A stretch of 10,495 nucleotides of DNA from Holophagaceae bacterium (lineage in GTDB: Bacteria; Acidobacteriota; Holophagae; Holophagales; Holophagaceae): positions 1-10,495 of the forward strand of contig JANXYT010000174.1 of NCBI GenBank assembly GCA_025355915.1, given 5' to 3'. Positions 1 to 6,602 of the stretch are shown one piece after another. A program made the position numbers and the translations under genes. Each line of letters opens with the position of its first letter. The stretch's first letter is position 1. The notes beneath the pieces were generated by a model. The model was not told the DNA's origin. It saw only the letters and a program-made list of their open reading frames with translations, and did not search any database.

Positions 1-243
1 GATGGGGTCTCGGGATTCATCGTCCCGCCCCGCAGCCCGGCTGACCTCGCCGCGCAGATGGGTTCCGTGATGACCATGAGCACAGAGGCGCGGAGAAGGA
101 TGGGGGCGGCCGGAAGAGACCGAATGGTCACCCAATTCGACATCGAGCGTGTGGTGGATAAGTGGGTGGATCTGTTTCAGGGGAAGGCCATGGGACAGAT
201 CGGGCCAAGAAAGGTCCGTGCTGACAGCGAAGATAGATCCTGA
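1..243 (+). CDS. Glycosyltransferase, GT4 type, C-terminal end (5' truncated by window)
   Basis: The reading frame is open from base 1 to a TGA at 241-243, so the gene enters from the left edge and only its last 80 residues are here. It begins with the block DGVSGFIVPPRSP followed by ADLAAQM. In GT-B fold, family 4 (group 1) glycosyltransferases this is the segment after the nucleotide-sugar-binding EX7E region (typically E-x-x-x-D/N-G-x-x-G-x-L-V-x-P-x-D). The following helix (M-S-T-E-A-R-R-R-M-G-A-A-G-R-D-R) and the F-D-I-E-R-V-V-D-K-W stretch match the usual C-terminal helices, where '...R..v.e.Fs.e.v...y..l' is the family pattern. A cytosolic or membrane-associated enzyme that transfers a sugar from a nucleotide donor to a lipid-linked repeat unit is expected; donor and acceptor cannot be read. 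It is the only + strand gene and converges on the neighbouring acyltransferase gene, with 74 nt between the two stop codons. An internal ATG at 58 is not a sensible start because homology runs upstream of it. Confidence 0.85.
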   Translation, partial: DGVSGFIVPPRSPADLAAQMGSVMTMSTEARRRMGAAGRDRMVTQFDIERVVDKWVDLFQGKAMGQIGPRKVRADSEDRS

Positions 244-251
244 GTAAGGGT

Positions 252-297
252 GACCCAGGACTCCCGCCATCCGCCCCCAGGAACTCTGGATGGGGTC
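252..297. terminator. Imperfect inverted repeat in the convergent intergenic gap
   Basis: Between the two facing stop codons, CATCC (268-272) can pair with GGATG (288-292), and GACCC (252-256) with GGGTC (293-297). The 3' arm is continuous and the 5' arm has an 11-nt bulge. An alternative small stem is CCAG/CTGG around 277-289. The position suits a bidirectional terminator, but there is no T-run on either strand, so this is a weak call. Confidence 0.25.
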
Positions 298-317
298 AAA
301 GCGGCTCATCGGCCGTT

Positions 318-1010
318 TCAGATCTTCTCTGGACCTGGCATCCTCGAACGGTCACTTGTCATGCCATGGGAGGCTTGCTTCCCGTGCCCACGGATGGTTT
401 TTCCAGGCGATCCAATCACAGTGACTCCATCACTGATATCTCTAATCACTGTGGTACCTGCGCCTACCATGACCCCGCGCCCGATGGACACATACTCTTT
501 TACTGCCGCGCCGATCCCAATCCAGCTGCACTCCCCGACCGATACGCCACCGGCCAACCTGACGCCAGGTGCCACATGGACGCCGTCCTCCAGGGAACAG
601 TCATGGCCGACCGATGCCCCCGTGTTGATGATGCCCCCGAGGCCAATCCGTGCGCCAATGATGACCGCCGCCTGAGTGCAAATGATGGTCCCGGCTCCGA
701 TGGAAGCGAACCGGCTAACGGAAGCATCCGGGTGGATCAGAACTGGGAATTGGAACCCGATTTCAGTCATTCTCTTCTGCATCTCGAGCCTGAGGAAGTT
801 GGCACCAATTGCGACGATGGCTTCGGGGTAATCCTCAAGAAATCGATTCGCCCTGCTGGGAATTTCTAGGACCTTCCATTCGCCGACCCCTGTGGATTCT
901 GGATAATTGTCGTCCAGGAAGGCGATGTCTCCCCATCGTCTCAATTCATAGGCGATGTCTGCTACGACCTTTCCATGGCCACCAGCGCCGACAATCAATA
1001 ATCCACTCAT
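318..1010 (-). CDS. NeuD/PglD-family sugar acyltransferase (copy A)
   Basis: This 230-residue protein has the two-domain layout of NeuD/PglD-type acyltransferases. An N-terminal Rossmann-like domain binds the nucleotide-sugar (residues 1-90; LLIVGAGGHGKVVAD near the start, FLDD at 31-34). A left-handed beta-helix of hexapeptide repeats follows (about 95-200). The motif INTGASVGHDC (128-138) carries the histidine (H136) at the position of the catalytic base of this family, and HVAPG (145-149) follows. Members use acetyl-CoA or another acyl-CoA to acylate an amino sugar nucleotide or a sialic/nonulosonic acid; the substrate here is unknown. The ATG at 1010 is preferred over upstream in-frame starts because GAGGG lies 6 nt before it and homology begins there. 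That SD overlaps the stop codon of copy B, so the pair is probably translationally coupled (10 nt apart). It is 61% identical to copy B by hand count, with a different C-terminal tail (201-230) ending in a charged, unstructured-looking stretch. Confidence 0.9.
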   Translation of the reverse strand: MSGLLIVGAGGHGKVVADIAYELRRWGDIAFLDDNYPESTGVGEWKVLEIPSRANRFLEDYPEAIVAIGANFLRLEMQKRMTEIGFQFPVLIHPDASVSRFASIGAGTIICTQAAVIIGARIGLGGIINTGASVGHDCSLEDGVHVAPGVRLAGGVSVGECSWIGIGAAVKEYVSIGRGVMVGAGTTVIRDISDGVTVIGSPGKTIRGHGKQASHGMTSDRSRMPGPEKI

Positions 1011-1020
1011 AAATGACCCT

Positions 1021-1683
1021 CTATTGGTATTCCCTGAAGGCTTGTAATTCTCTCTCGGTTCTCTTGATGATTCGGCCTGGAACACCCACGACGGTGACAT
1101 GGTCCGGGACATCCCTGATGACGACTGAACCTGCGCCGACAATGACGCCCTTGCCAATCGAAACCCTCTCTTTGACCACGGCACCACTCCCAAGCCAGGT
1201 GCATCCGCCCACGGTCACACCACCGGAAACCCTTCCACCTGGGGATACATGAACCCCGTCTCCCAGCGTGCAATCGTGCGCTATCGTGGCCCCGGCGTTG
1301 ATGATGGTTCCCATGCCGAGGTGCGTATCGATATCGACCGCTGATTGCACACAAACGACCGTTCCGGCGCCCAGGCTGGCAGACCGGCTCACGGTTGCAT
1401 CCGGATGGATCAGCACCGGGAAGCGAAATCCTTCGCTCAGCAATTTTTTCAGCAATTCAAGCCGAACTGAATTGACACCGATGGCGACGACAGCCTCATA
1501 AAACTCGGCCATGTGCTTGTTGGCATCAGATATTTTTCCGATGATTTCCCATTCGCTCACGGTAGTGGAGCCTGGGAACCTGTCGTCAAGAAACGCGATC
1601 CTGTCCCATCTCCTCAGATTTCTGGCGAGGTCTGCGACGATCTTTCCGTGACCACCAGCGCCGACGATCAATAATGCAGACAT
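1021..1683 (-). CDS. NeuD/PglD-family sugar acyltransferase (copy B)
   Basis: A 220-residue paralogue of the downstream gene with the same architecture: GAGGHGK (8-14) in an N-terminal Rossmann-like domain, then hexapeptide repeats from about 95 to 200. The active-site region is INAGATIAHDC (128-138) with H136 retained, followed by HVSPG (145-149). The two copies align without gaps over the first 200 residues (123 identical by hand count). The expected reaction is CoA-dependent N- or O-acylation of a sugar nucleotide or acidic sugar. ATG at 1683 is chosen because GAGGGG (1689-1694) lies 5 nt upstream; a GTG two codons further upstream touches that SD and is unlikely. The tail from 205 (R-T-E-R-E-L-Q-A-F-R-E-Y-Q) differs completely from copy A. 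It is separated from the upstream GINT1-type gene by 114 nt containing a promoter candidate, so the NeuD pair may have its own transcript. Confidence 0.9.
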   Translation of the reverse strand: MSALLIVGAGGHGKIVADLARNLRRWDRIAFLDDRFPGSTTVSEWEIIGKISDANKHMAEFYEAVVAIGVNSVRLELLKKLLSEGFRFPVLIHPDATVSRSASLGAGTVVCVQSAVDIDTHLGMGTIINAGATIAHDCTLGDGVHVSPGGRVSGGVTVGGCTWLGSGAVVKERVSIGKGVIVGAGSVVIRDVPDHVTVVGVPGRIIKRTERELQAFREYQ

Positions 1684-1735
1684 GAACACCCCTCATCGAC
1701 GCTGCCTGACTCCGTTGGTGTGATCTGATCTCCAG

Positions 1736-1763
1736 ATTCTAATCTCCTTTGGATAATCCTCAA
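1736..1763 (-). promoter_or_regulatory. Candidate sigma70-type promoter for the tandem acyltransferase pair
   Basis: On the - strand, TTGAGG (1758-1763, 4/6 to the -35 consensus) and TAGAAT (1736-1741, 5/6 to the -10 consensus) are spaced 16 nt apart, about 50 nt upstream of the ATG at 1683. Seen by eye only. The spacing and position are good, but the -35 is imperfect. Confidence 0.4.
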
Positions 1764-1797
1764 GGCAGGAGAGGTTGGCGGAAAAGGTCATGTTCCT

Positions 1798-3429
1798 TTA
1801 TTTCACAAAGGGTGGACGCCTACGGATGGCGTCGATGATCGAGAGCGCCCCTCCTCGGCTGAACGTATGGACCCCCAGGTATTTGTCGGCCGCCCCCGGG
1901 CGGAGCTCGCCGATGGCCGTCTCTGTGTAATCTGTCTCATCCAGACGATCGATCCGCATGAAATGCACGGCTCGTCCGTAGCGCTCGGCGCAGTCCTGCG
2001 CCGGGCGGATGATCGCACCGTTGTTTACGAAGAGAGCGCCGGCTGGGCGGGCGCAGCGGACGTCCGAGACGATGGGATTCCTTGGGTGAGGGGTCCATTC
2101 GCCGGATACCGGATCGCTCGCGTGGAAGAGGAACAGCTCGTCCCAGGTCGACGCCTCGGGATTCTCGGCCACGTTAACAAACATCCAGCACTTGGCGCCA
2201 TGTGAGAACAGAGTCGCATCGACCGCCCGGAGGCCGCTCAAGATCGTCCGCACATGCACCCAGCGATCCGGGAATCGCTCGCAGCGGTAAAGGTCCACGC
2301 TGCGATTCGCTGCACTCTCGGGCACCATGTAGATGTCGCCGTTCTGTTCGAAGACGAATGGGTTCGAGAGGTGGTACGGCTCCTCAAGCACCGTAGTCGG
2401 GCCCGACCAGCGGCCCTGCTCGTTGAGGACCATCACGGCGATATGGCCCTTGCCCGTGTTGAGGGGAGCCTCCTCCAGGAAGAGGTAGTGTTTCCCATCT
2501 CGGACGAGGAGATGTGGATCGGCCCAGAAGCGATCTCGCGGTGGGAGCATCTCCTGGAAATTCCTGAGCACGGGGATGCCCTCGCTCGCGGTCGAGCGCA
2601 GCAGGATCCACTGCTCGCGCCATAGCAAGCGCCGCGCTATGAAATGGATACGCCGGAGCAGGGCCTTCATGATGAGACGCGACACCGCTCCATTCGGCAG
2701 CACGGCGCTGCCAGTAAGTGGCCGATCGTTCGCGTGGGCTACCACGTTTACGAGCGCCTCTGGGCCGCGCAACCACAACTGCTCCAGCACGCGTGGAAAG
2801 AAGGAAACCGCCTTCCAATGGATGGCGCTGCAATTCCTCGCCACGGACCAGTGATGGGTCGACGCGTAGGACCGGTAGAGGACATGTTCGCCAGCGGTCT
2901 CCTCGGCAACGACCTCGAGCCGAGATTCCGTTACGGGGTTTCTCCGCATGACTTCCCGGAACGCCGGGACGAGGCTGCGCCCAACGCCATGTCGGCATGT
3001 CCAGACGCCAAAGCGGGGAGTGCGGAGGACTTCGCCCCCGAGCCTGCGCGGTGGCACCAGGAACAGGACGTCCAGATCCTCGGCATGGATCGCCGCGACC
3101 ACTTCCGCAGGAAGATGCTCCGTACCGCGCTGGTCGACCGGGTGAGCGCGGAGGACGCGTGCTTGGCCCAAGAGTTCGCCCAACCCGGTCTCCTGGAGCG
3201 CGTCGTGCTCCACCCTTACCCACCAGCGCTCCAGCGCCATGTAAAGCCCCTCCACCATGTGCTGCCAAGGGGCTTCTTCAGGCACCCCTTCGCCTTGGGG
3301 ATCGAGCACGACGATGAGTTCCAGGGCTGCGTACGACGAGCCGGCGATGCGCTCCACCATGTGCCGGACCCAGCGGGGAACCTCTAGAGATTCCACCATC
3401 AATCCAACCTTCAGCTTGCCCTTCACCAC
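1798..3429 (-). CDS. Formyltransferase-like / GINT1-type beta-propeller protein of polysaccharide loci
   Basis: A 543-residue protein in two parts. Residues 5-240 resemble a degenerate methionyl-tRNA-formyltransferase-like fold, starting KLKVGLMVESLEVPRWV. A segment LDVLFLVPP (119-127) is followed by RFGVWTCRHG (139-148), the place where relatives have a G-V-W-S-F-H-H-G type motif. Residues 295-540 match the domain seen at the N terminus of plant glucosamine inositolphosphorylceramide transferase (GINT1). Key motifs are RDRFWADPHLLVRDGKHYLFLEE (start 298), YHLSNPFVF (352-360), YMVPESAANRSVDLYRC (367-383), VDATLF (403-408), PRNPIVSDVRCARPAG (449-464) and GVHTFS (519-524). This repeated blade-like layout suggests a five-bladed propeller like glycosidases of the GH43/GH32 type. 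The EXT-like catalytic domain of plant GINT1 is absent, so transferase activity should not be assumed. The start is GTG (3429 or 3426), served by AGGAAG; no better ATG exists. It lies 46 nt after asnB and is likely co-transcribed. Family call is firm, function unknown. Confidence 0.75.
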   Translation of the reverse strand: MVKGKLKVGLMVESLEVPRWVRHMVERIAGSSYAALELIVVLDPQGEGVPEEAPWQHMVEGLYMALERWWVRVEHDALQETGLGELLGQARVLRAHPVDQRGTEHLPAEVVAAIHAEDLDVLFLVPPRRLGGEVLRTPRFGVWTCRHGVGRSLVPAFREVMRRNPVTESRLEVVAEETAGEHVLYRSYASTHHWSVARNCSAIHWKAVSFFPRVLEQLWLRGPEALVNVVAHANDRPLTGSAVLPNGAVSRLIMKALLRRIHFIARRLLWREQWILLRSTASEGIPVLRNFQEMLPPRDRFWADPHLLVRDGKHYLFLEEAPLNTGKGHIAVMVLNEQGRWSGPTTVLEEPYHLSNPFVFEQNGDIYMVPESAANRSVDLYRCERFPDRWVHVRTILSGLRAVDATLFSHGAKCWMFVNVAENPEASTWDELFLFHASDPVSGEWTPHPRNPIVSDVRCARPAGALFVNNGAIIRPAQDCAERYGRAVHFMRIDRLDETDYTETAIGELRPGAADKYLGVHTFSRGGALSIIDAIRRRPPFVK

Positions 3430-3475
3430 TCACTTCCTGAGGTCCGCAGCGGTGCATTGCTTCCTTCAACCACCA

Positions 3476-5476
3476 TCATGGCGCCGATCGCACGGTTTGG
3501 CTAAGGCCACTGTAGGACCCAGCCTGCCTGCTGGCGATATTGGGCGAATCAACACGGGTTTTCGCACCGGCGATATCGTACGAATCGAACCAGGCCTGGA
3601 ACACCAGCGCATGCCAAAGTTCACCGCGTCGGTCACGCACGCCGGAGAGATGCTCGGACATGGCGGTGCTGTATTGCTGCGGATCAAGCATCCCCTGTGC
3701 CTCGAGCCGGCTTGGCGCGAGCAGATCCTGCATCCAGGTGCACAGCGGGCCACGCAGCCAGTCGGCGAGCGGCACCGCGAACCCGCACTTGGGGCGCTCG
3801 GTCAGCTCGCGTGGCACATAATTGTCGAGAATGGCGCGAAGGGGCCGCTTGGTGACGCCCTCCTTGAACTTCGTGGCGAGCGGCAGCCGCCAGGCGAACT
3901 CGAAGATGCGGTGGTCGAGCAGCGGGACGCGAGCCTCGAGGCTCACGCTCATCGTGGCCCGATCGACCTTGGTGAGGATGTCGTCCGGGAGGTAGTGGAG
4001 CGTATCCCAGTACATTATGCGCTCGACGAACGAGAGCCCGGGTGGTGGCTCGTGGTGTGCAGCGTAGGGAGGCTCGCCCCCGGAGCCACCGAGCTGGCGG
4101 TACAGTGCGGCGGCATCGCGGACCCGCAGGAAACCCGTAACCGAGTCGAGCGCGTCGGCAGCGCTGCGTCGACGCAGGCCCAGAACGCGACGGAGGGTCT
4201 TCTCGATGGCGACCCAGGCAAATCCCGGGCTGGCGTCCATGGCGTACGCGAGCGCCAACCGCCCAGGATAGGGGATCCGGTGCAGAATACGCCAGATCAT
4301 GTTGCCGAGAATGTAGCGGGTGTAACCCGCGAAGAGCTCATCGCCGCCGTCCCCGGAGAGCCCGACCGTGACAGAGCGTCGCGCCATCTGTGCCACGAGA
4401 AAGGTGGGGATCTGAGAGGAATCCGAGAAGGGCTCGTCGTACATCTGAGGGATGCGCTGTACCGCCGAGAGCGTATCCGAACCGGTTACGTAAAGCTCGG
4501 TATGGTCGGTCCCGAGGTGGGCGGCCACCGCGCGTGCACGGGGCGCCTCGTCATACTCCTCGCGCTCGAACCCGATCGTGAAGGTCTTGATGGGTTGCGA
4601 GCTCTGGGCCTGCATCAGAGCCACCACCAGGCTCGAGTCGATGCCCCCGGACAGGAAGGCGCCGAGGGGCACGTCCGCGACCATGCGCAGGCGAACCGAG
4701 TCGAGCAGGAGTCGGTGGAGTTCTTCAACGGCTTCGCGCTCATCGCCGAGGAAGGGCGCGGAGCGGGCACCCAGCACGGCCTCCCGTGGCGACCAGTAGG
4801 GGACGATCTCGATGTGCCCTGGGGCCGCGACCGACACCACCGTCCCGGGGAGGACCTTCGAGAGCCCGTCATAAATGCAACGAGGTGCCGGCACATAGCC
4901 GTAGCGGAGGTAGAGCGCGAGGGCGTCGGGATCGATCTCGGCCCGAAAGCGGGGATGCCCGCGCAGCGCCTTCAGCTCCGATCCGAACAGGAAGAGCCCG
5001 TTGGACCAACCGTAGAAGAGGGGCTTCTCGCCGAAGCGATCGCGGCAGAGGTGAAGCATGCGCTCGGAGCGATCCCAGACCGCGGCCGCGAACATGCCAT
5101 TCGAGCGACGGAGGGTTTCCAAAATCCCCCACTCGGTGAAGGCAGCGAGGAGCACTTCCGTGTCGGAGTGCCCGCGGAACTGGTGCCCGCGCGGCTCCAG
5201 ATCAGCTCGGAGGTCGCGATAGTTGTAGATCTCGCCGTTGAACGAGATGACAAAGCGTCCATCGGCTGAGGCCATGGGCTGGTGGCCCTCGGGCGAAAGG
5301 TCGAGGATTGAAAGCCGCCGGTGTGCCAGTGCAATGCCGACGGTTGCATCCACCCATGTTCCGGCGTCATCAGGGCCGCGGAACGCAACCCTGTCCGCCA
5401 TCGCTTCACCGATGGCCTGGAGTTCATCCGCCGGCGTCGATGCCTTTGGATCTAGAAAACCTGCTATCCCGCACAT
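3476..5476 (-). CDS. asnB: Asparagine synthase (glutamine-hydrolysing), polysaccharide-locus type
   Basis: A complete 666-residue two-domain amidotransferase. The N-terminal class II glutaminase domain has the nucleophile Cys2 in MCGIAGF, which fixes the start, plus RGPDD (33-37), HRRLSILD (52-59), FNGEIYNY (79-86) and SDTE (104-107). The synthetase domain has the ATP pyrophosphatase loop LSGGIDSS (275-282), the SGDGGDELFAGY block (374-385) and the C-terminal block LTKVDRATMSVSLEARVPLLDH (from 501). Glutamine-derived ammonia is channelled to an acyl-adenylate. In AsnB the acceptor is aspartate, while homologues in O-antigen and exopolysaccharide clusters (for example WbpS-type proteins) are proposed to amidate sugar carboxylates. 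It is somewhat longer than housekeeping AsnB; the last 30 or so residues (from about 635) look like an unstructured tail. It is the first gene of its unit, after an AT-rich spacer, and is followed after 46 nt by the GINT1-type gene. Its GC content is visibly higher than that of the flanking acyltransferase genes. Confidence 0.92.
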   Translation of the reverse strand: MCGIAGFLDPKASTPADELQAIGEAMADRVAFRGPDDAGTWVDATVGIALAHRRLSILDLSPEGHQPMASADGRFVISFNGEIYNYRDLRADLEPRGHQFRGHSDTEVLLAAFTEWGILETLRRSNGMFAAAVWDRSERMLHLCRDRFGEKPLFYGWSNGLFLFGSELKALRGHPRFRAEIDPDALALYLRYGYVPAPRCIYDGLSKVLPGTVVSVAAPGHIEIVPYWSPREAVLGARSAPFLGDEREAVEELHRLLLDSVRLRMVADVPLGAFLSGGIDSSLVVALMQAQSSQPIKTFTIGFEREEYDEAPRARAVAAHLGTDHTELYVTGSDTLSAVQRIPQMYDEPFSDSSQIPTFLVAQMARRSVTVGLSGDGGDELFAGYTRYILGNMIWRILHRIPYPGRLALAYAMDASPGFAWVAIEKTLRRVLGLRRRSAADALDSVTGFLRVRDAAALYRQLGGSGGEPPYAAHHEPPPGLSFVERIMYWDTLHYLPDDILTKVDRATMSVSLEARVPLLDHRIFEFAWRLPLATKFKEGVTKRPLRAILDNYVPRELTERPKCGFAVPLADWLRGPLCTWMQDLLAPSRLEAQGMLDPQQYSTAMSEHLSGVRDRRGELWHALVFQAWFDSYDIAGAKTRVDSPNIASRQAGSYSGLSQTVRSAP

Positions 5477-5755
5477 GCGCCTATCGCCTCATTATGAAAC
5501 TGCTGGAACTGACTCACCACAGTAACGATCGCGAACCGAGTCGGGTGGATAGCTGGTATTTTTGAATTCCTCTTGCCTTCAAAATTCGAGTTTTTCACAG
5601 GGTTCATGTTCGCGATTATATTCTCCCTTTGGAATGCGCCGCTGAATACGATTCATTTCCGACTCACCTTTTTAATTGATAAAATATTTGCGCTAGCAAC
5701 CTTCGTGGACAGCCTTGTTTGGAAATGGCCCTGAACGGGGCCGATTCTAAACTTT
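5477..5755. other. AT-rich intergenic spacer / long leader upstream of asnB
   Basis: No credible gene is seen in these 279 nt. Composition drops sharply (rows 5581-5640 and 5641-5700 count 42% and 35% GC, against 75% in row 4741-4800). It contains an exact TATAAT on the - strand (5615-5620), a TAGAAT at 5744-5749, and an 8-bp palindrome AAATATTT near 5684. A small GC hairpin GGCCC-TGAACG-GGGCC (5727-5742) is also present. The asnB SD is weak: AGG four nt before, or GAGG ten nt before, the ATG. It most likely holds the promoter and an untranslated leader of the asnB-GINT1 unit. Confidence 0.5.
5615..5620 (-). promoter_or_regulatory. TATAAT -10-like element upstream of asnB
   Basis: An exact TATAAT on the coding strand of asnB lies about 140 nt upstream of its ATG, inside an AT-rich spacer. 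No good -35 sits 16-18 nt upstream (the hexamer at 17-nt spacing is AGCGGC), so if used it would need an activator, or the match is chance in AT-rich DNA. Confidence 0.3.
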
Positions 5756-5780
5756 AAAAATGTCTCCTGGATGCAGGGGA
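5756..5780 (-). terminator. Likely intrinsic terminator after the lone acyltransferase
   Basis: Read on the - strand: TCCCCTG (5780-5774), loop CATC, CAGGAGA (5769-5763). This makes a 7-bp stem with one C/A mismatch, and after CA a run of five T (5760-5756) follows. It begins 29 nt after the stop codon of the acyltransferase gene at 5809. The stem is short, so it may be leaky, but the order stem then T-run is right only for the - strand. Confidence 0.55.
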
Positions 5781-5808
5781 TGGCTGGGGAAAATGGTAGG
5801 TAACGATT

Positions 5809-6384
5809 CTAGTCGGGGACGGTATCGCTGGCCGCATTACCATCCTCCTGCTTGGTGCGATGCACCGAGGATCCTCGCATCCGGAACTTCTTCAGGAATG
5901 CCCTTTTGTCTTTACGGTAGTCATTTTCGTTGTAGTCGGGCGTGGCGGAGAGGGACCACTCCGCATATTGCTGGATGGTCATGATGGGTTTCGCTGGGTT
6001 GCCGGCGGCAAGGACTCCTGGGGGCACACTCCGGGACACGACCGAACCCGCAGCGACCACGGAATCCGGTCCGATGGTCACGCCCGGGAGGATGATGACC
6101 CTCGCCCCGATGATGCAATTGTCCAAAATCGTGATCCGGCCGTACTTGATCACTTTCTTGTAGCGCTCCAGGTGCCTGAAAACATAGGTGCCACCGTCAT
6201 GGGTGATGAAAAGGACTTCTGTGGCGATGCCCACGTGCTTCCCGATGGTAATGAGGTAGGGCTCGGATCCAAAATCCGGAATTTTCGTCATTCTGCAATC
6301 AGAGGCGATCGTCAGGCCGGCCTTACGAAGCCGCCAAAGGCGGAACCCACGGTAAATTGATTTGAAACGATCAACCATGGCCAT
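5809..6384 (-). CDS. Hexapeptide-repeat acyltransferase (CapG/WcaF/LacA-like)
   Basis: A 191-residue left-handed beta-helix acyltransferase. Hexapeptide repeats run from about 45 (YLITIGKHVGIATEV) to 130. FITHDGG (59-65) gives the histidine (H62) that serves as general base in this family. ITILDNCIIGARVIILPGVTIG (from 84) and GSVVSRSVPPGVLAAGNPAKPI (from 113) are the characteristic last coils, ending in the A-G-N-P-A-K signature that binds CoA. The family O-acetylates sugars of capsules, lipopolysaccharide and exopolysaccharide; which sugar is modified cannot be told. The C-terminal 50 residues are charged and probably helical or disordered. ATG at 6384 is chosen because AAGGA (6392-6396) lies 7 nt before it; the ATG two codons inside would be 13 nt away. 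The gene stands alone, with 218 nt before it and a terminator-like hairpin after it, so it is probably its own transcript. A 12-base motif upstream is nearly repeated at its stop codon. Confidence 0.88.
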   Translation of the reverse strand: MAMVDRFKSIYRGFRLWRLRKAGLTIASDCRMTKIPDFGSEPYLITIGKHVGIATEVLFITHDGGTYVFRHLERYKKVIKYGRITILDNCIIGARVIILPGVTIGPDSVVAAGSVVSRSVPPGVLAAGNPAKPIMTIQQYAEWSLSATPDYNENDYRKDKRAFLKKFRMRGSSVHRTKQEDGNAASDTVPD

Positions 6385-6406
6385 GAATGGATCCTTGTGA
6401 CTACGA

Positions 6407-6436
6407 ATTCTAGTCCGGATTTCAGTCGTGTGAGAA
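6407..6436 (-). promoter_or_regulatory. Candidate promoter of the lone acyltransferase
   Basis: On the - strand, TTCTCA (6431-6436, 4/6 to -35) is 18 nt from TAGAAT (6407-6412, 5/6 to -10). The implied leader to ATG 6384 is only about 16 nt, which still leaves room for the AAGGA ribosome site. A promoter is needed near here if the hairpin at 6540-6563 ends the upstream transcript. Confidence 0.35.
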
Positions 6437-6539
6437 AAGCAGTCGCAGAACTGGCCTAGTCCATACGCCTCTCTTCCTGCATTGGAGATTAGGGTCGGGA
6501 TGGTAAATCAAACGATACATCAGTGCTAAGGATCCATCA

Positions 6540-6563
6540 CCACCCTTCTGGGAGCCAGGGTGG
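6540..6563 (-). terminator. Strong GC hairpin 40 nt after the methyltransferase gene
   Basis: CCACCCT (6540-6546 on the + strand) and AGGGTGG (6557-6563) form a perfect 7-bp stem with a 10-nt loop, about 40 nt downstream of the stop at 6603. No T-run follows on the - strand, so it may be a Rho-assisted or processing signal rather than a classic intrinsic terminator. Confidence 0.35.
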
Positions 6564-6602
6564 GCGGATTTAACGACCCGGCAGGCTGGAGGGCCAAGGA
6601 AT

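Noticed and set aside
366..869. Open frame of 167 codons on the + strand opposite NeuD copy A
   Set aside because: It is fully antisense to a gene with strong hexapeptide and Rossmann motifs and has no features of its own.
1011..1193. N-terminal extension of NeuD copy A up to 1193
   Set aside because: The extra 61 codons lie inside copy B in another frame, have no homology to the family, and the ATG at 1010 has a proper SD.
2384..3268. A 294-codon - strand frame inside the GINT1-type gene
   Set aside because: It is an out-of-frame shadow with Arg/Pro/Gly-rich sequence; the 543-residue frame carries all recognisable motifs.
3257..5269. A 670-codon open frame on the + strand opposite asnB and the GINT1-type gene
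   Set aside because: It lies antisense to two genes with clear family motifs, has no recognisable domain and low-complexity Arg/Gly/Glu composition. Long antisense frames are expected in GC-rich coding DNA.
5695..5710. Sigma54-like site (GTCCACGAAGGTTGCT on the - strand) upstream of asnB
   Set aside because: It matches TGGCACGRNNNTTGCW at the ten defined positions after the first three, but the nearly invariant GG at -24 is replaced by TC, so it should not be functional.
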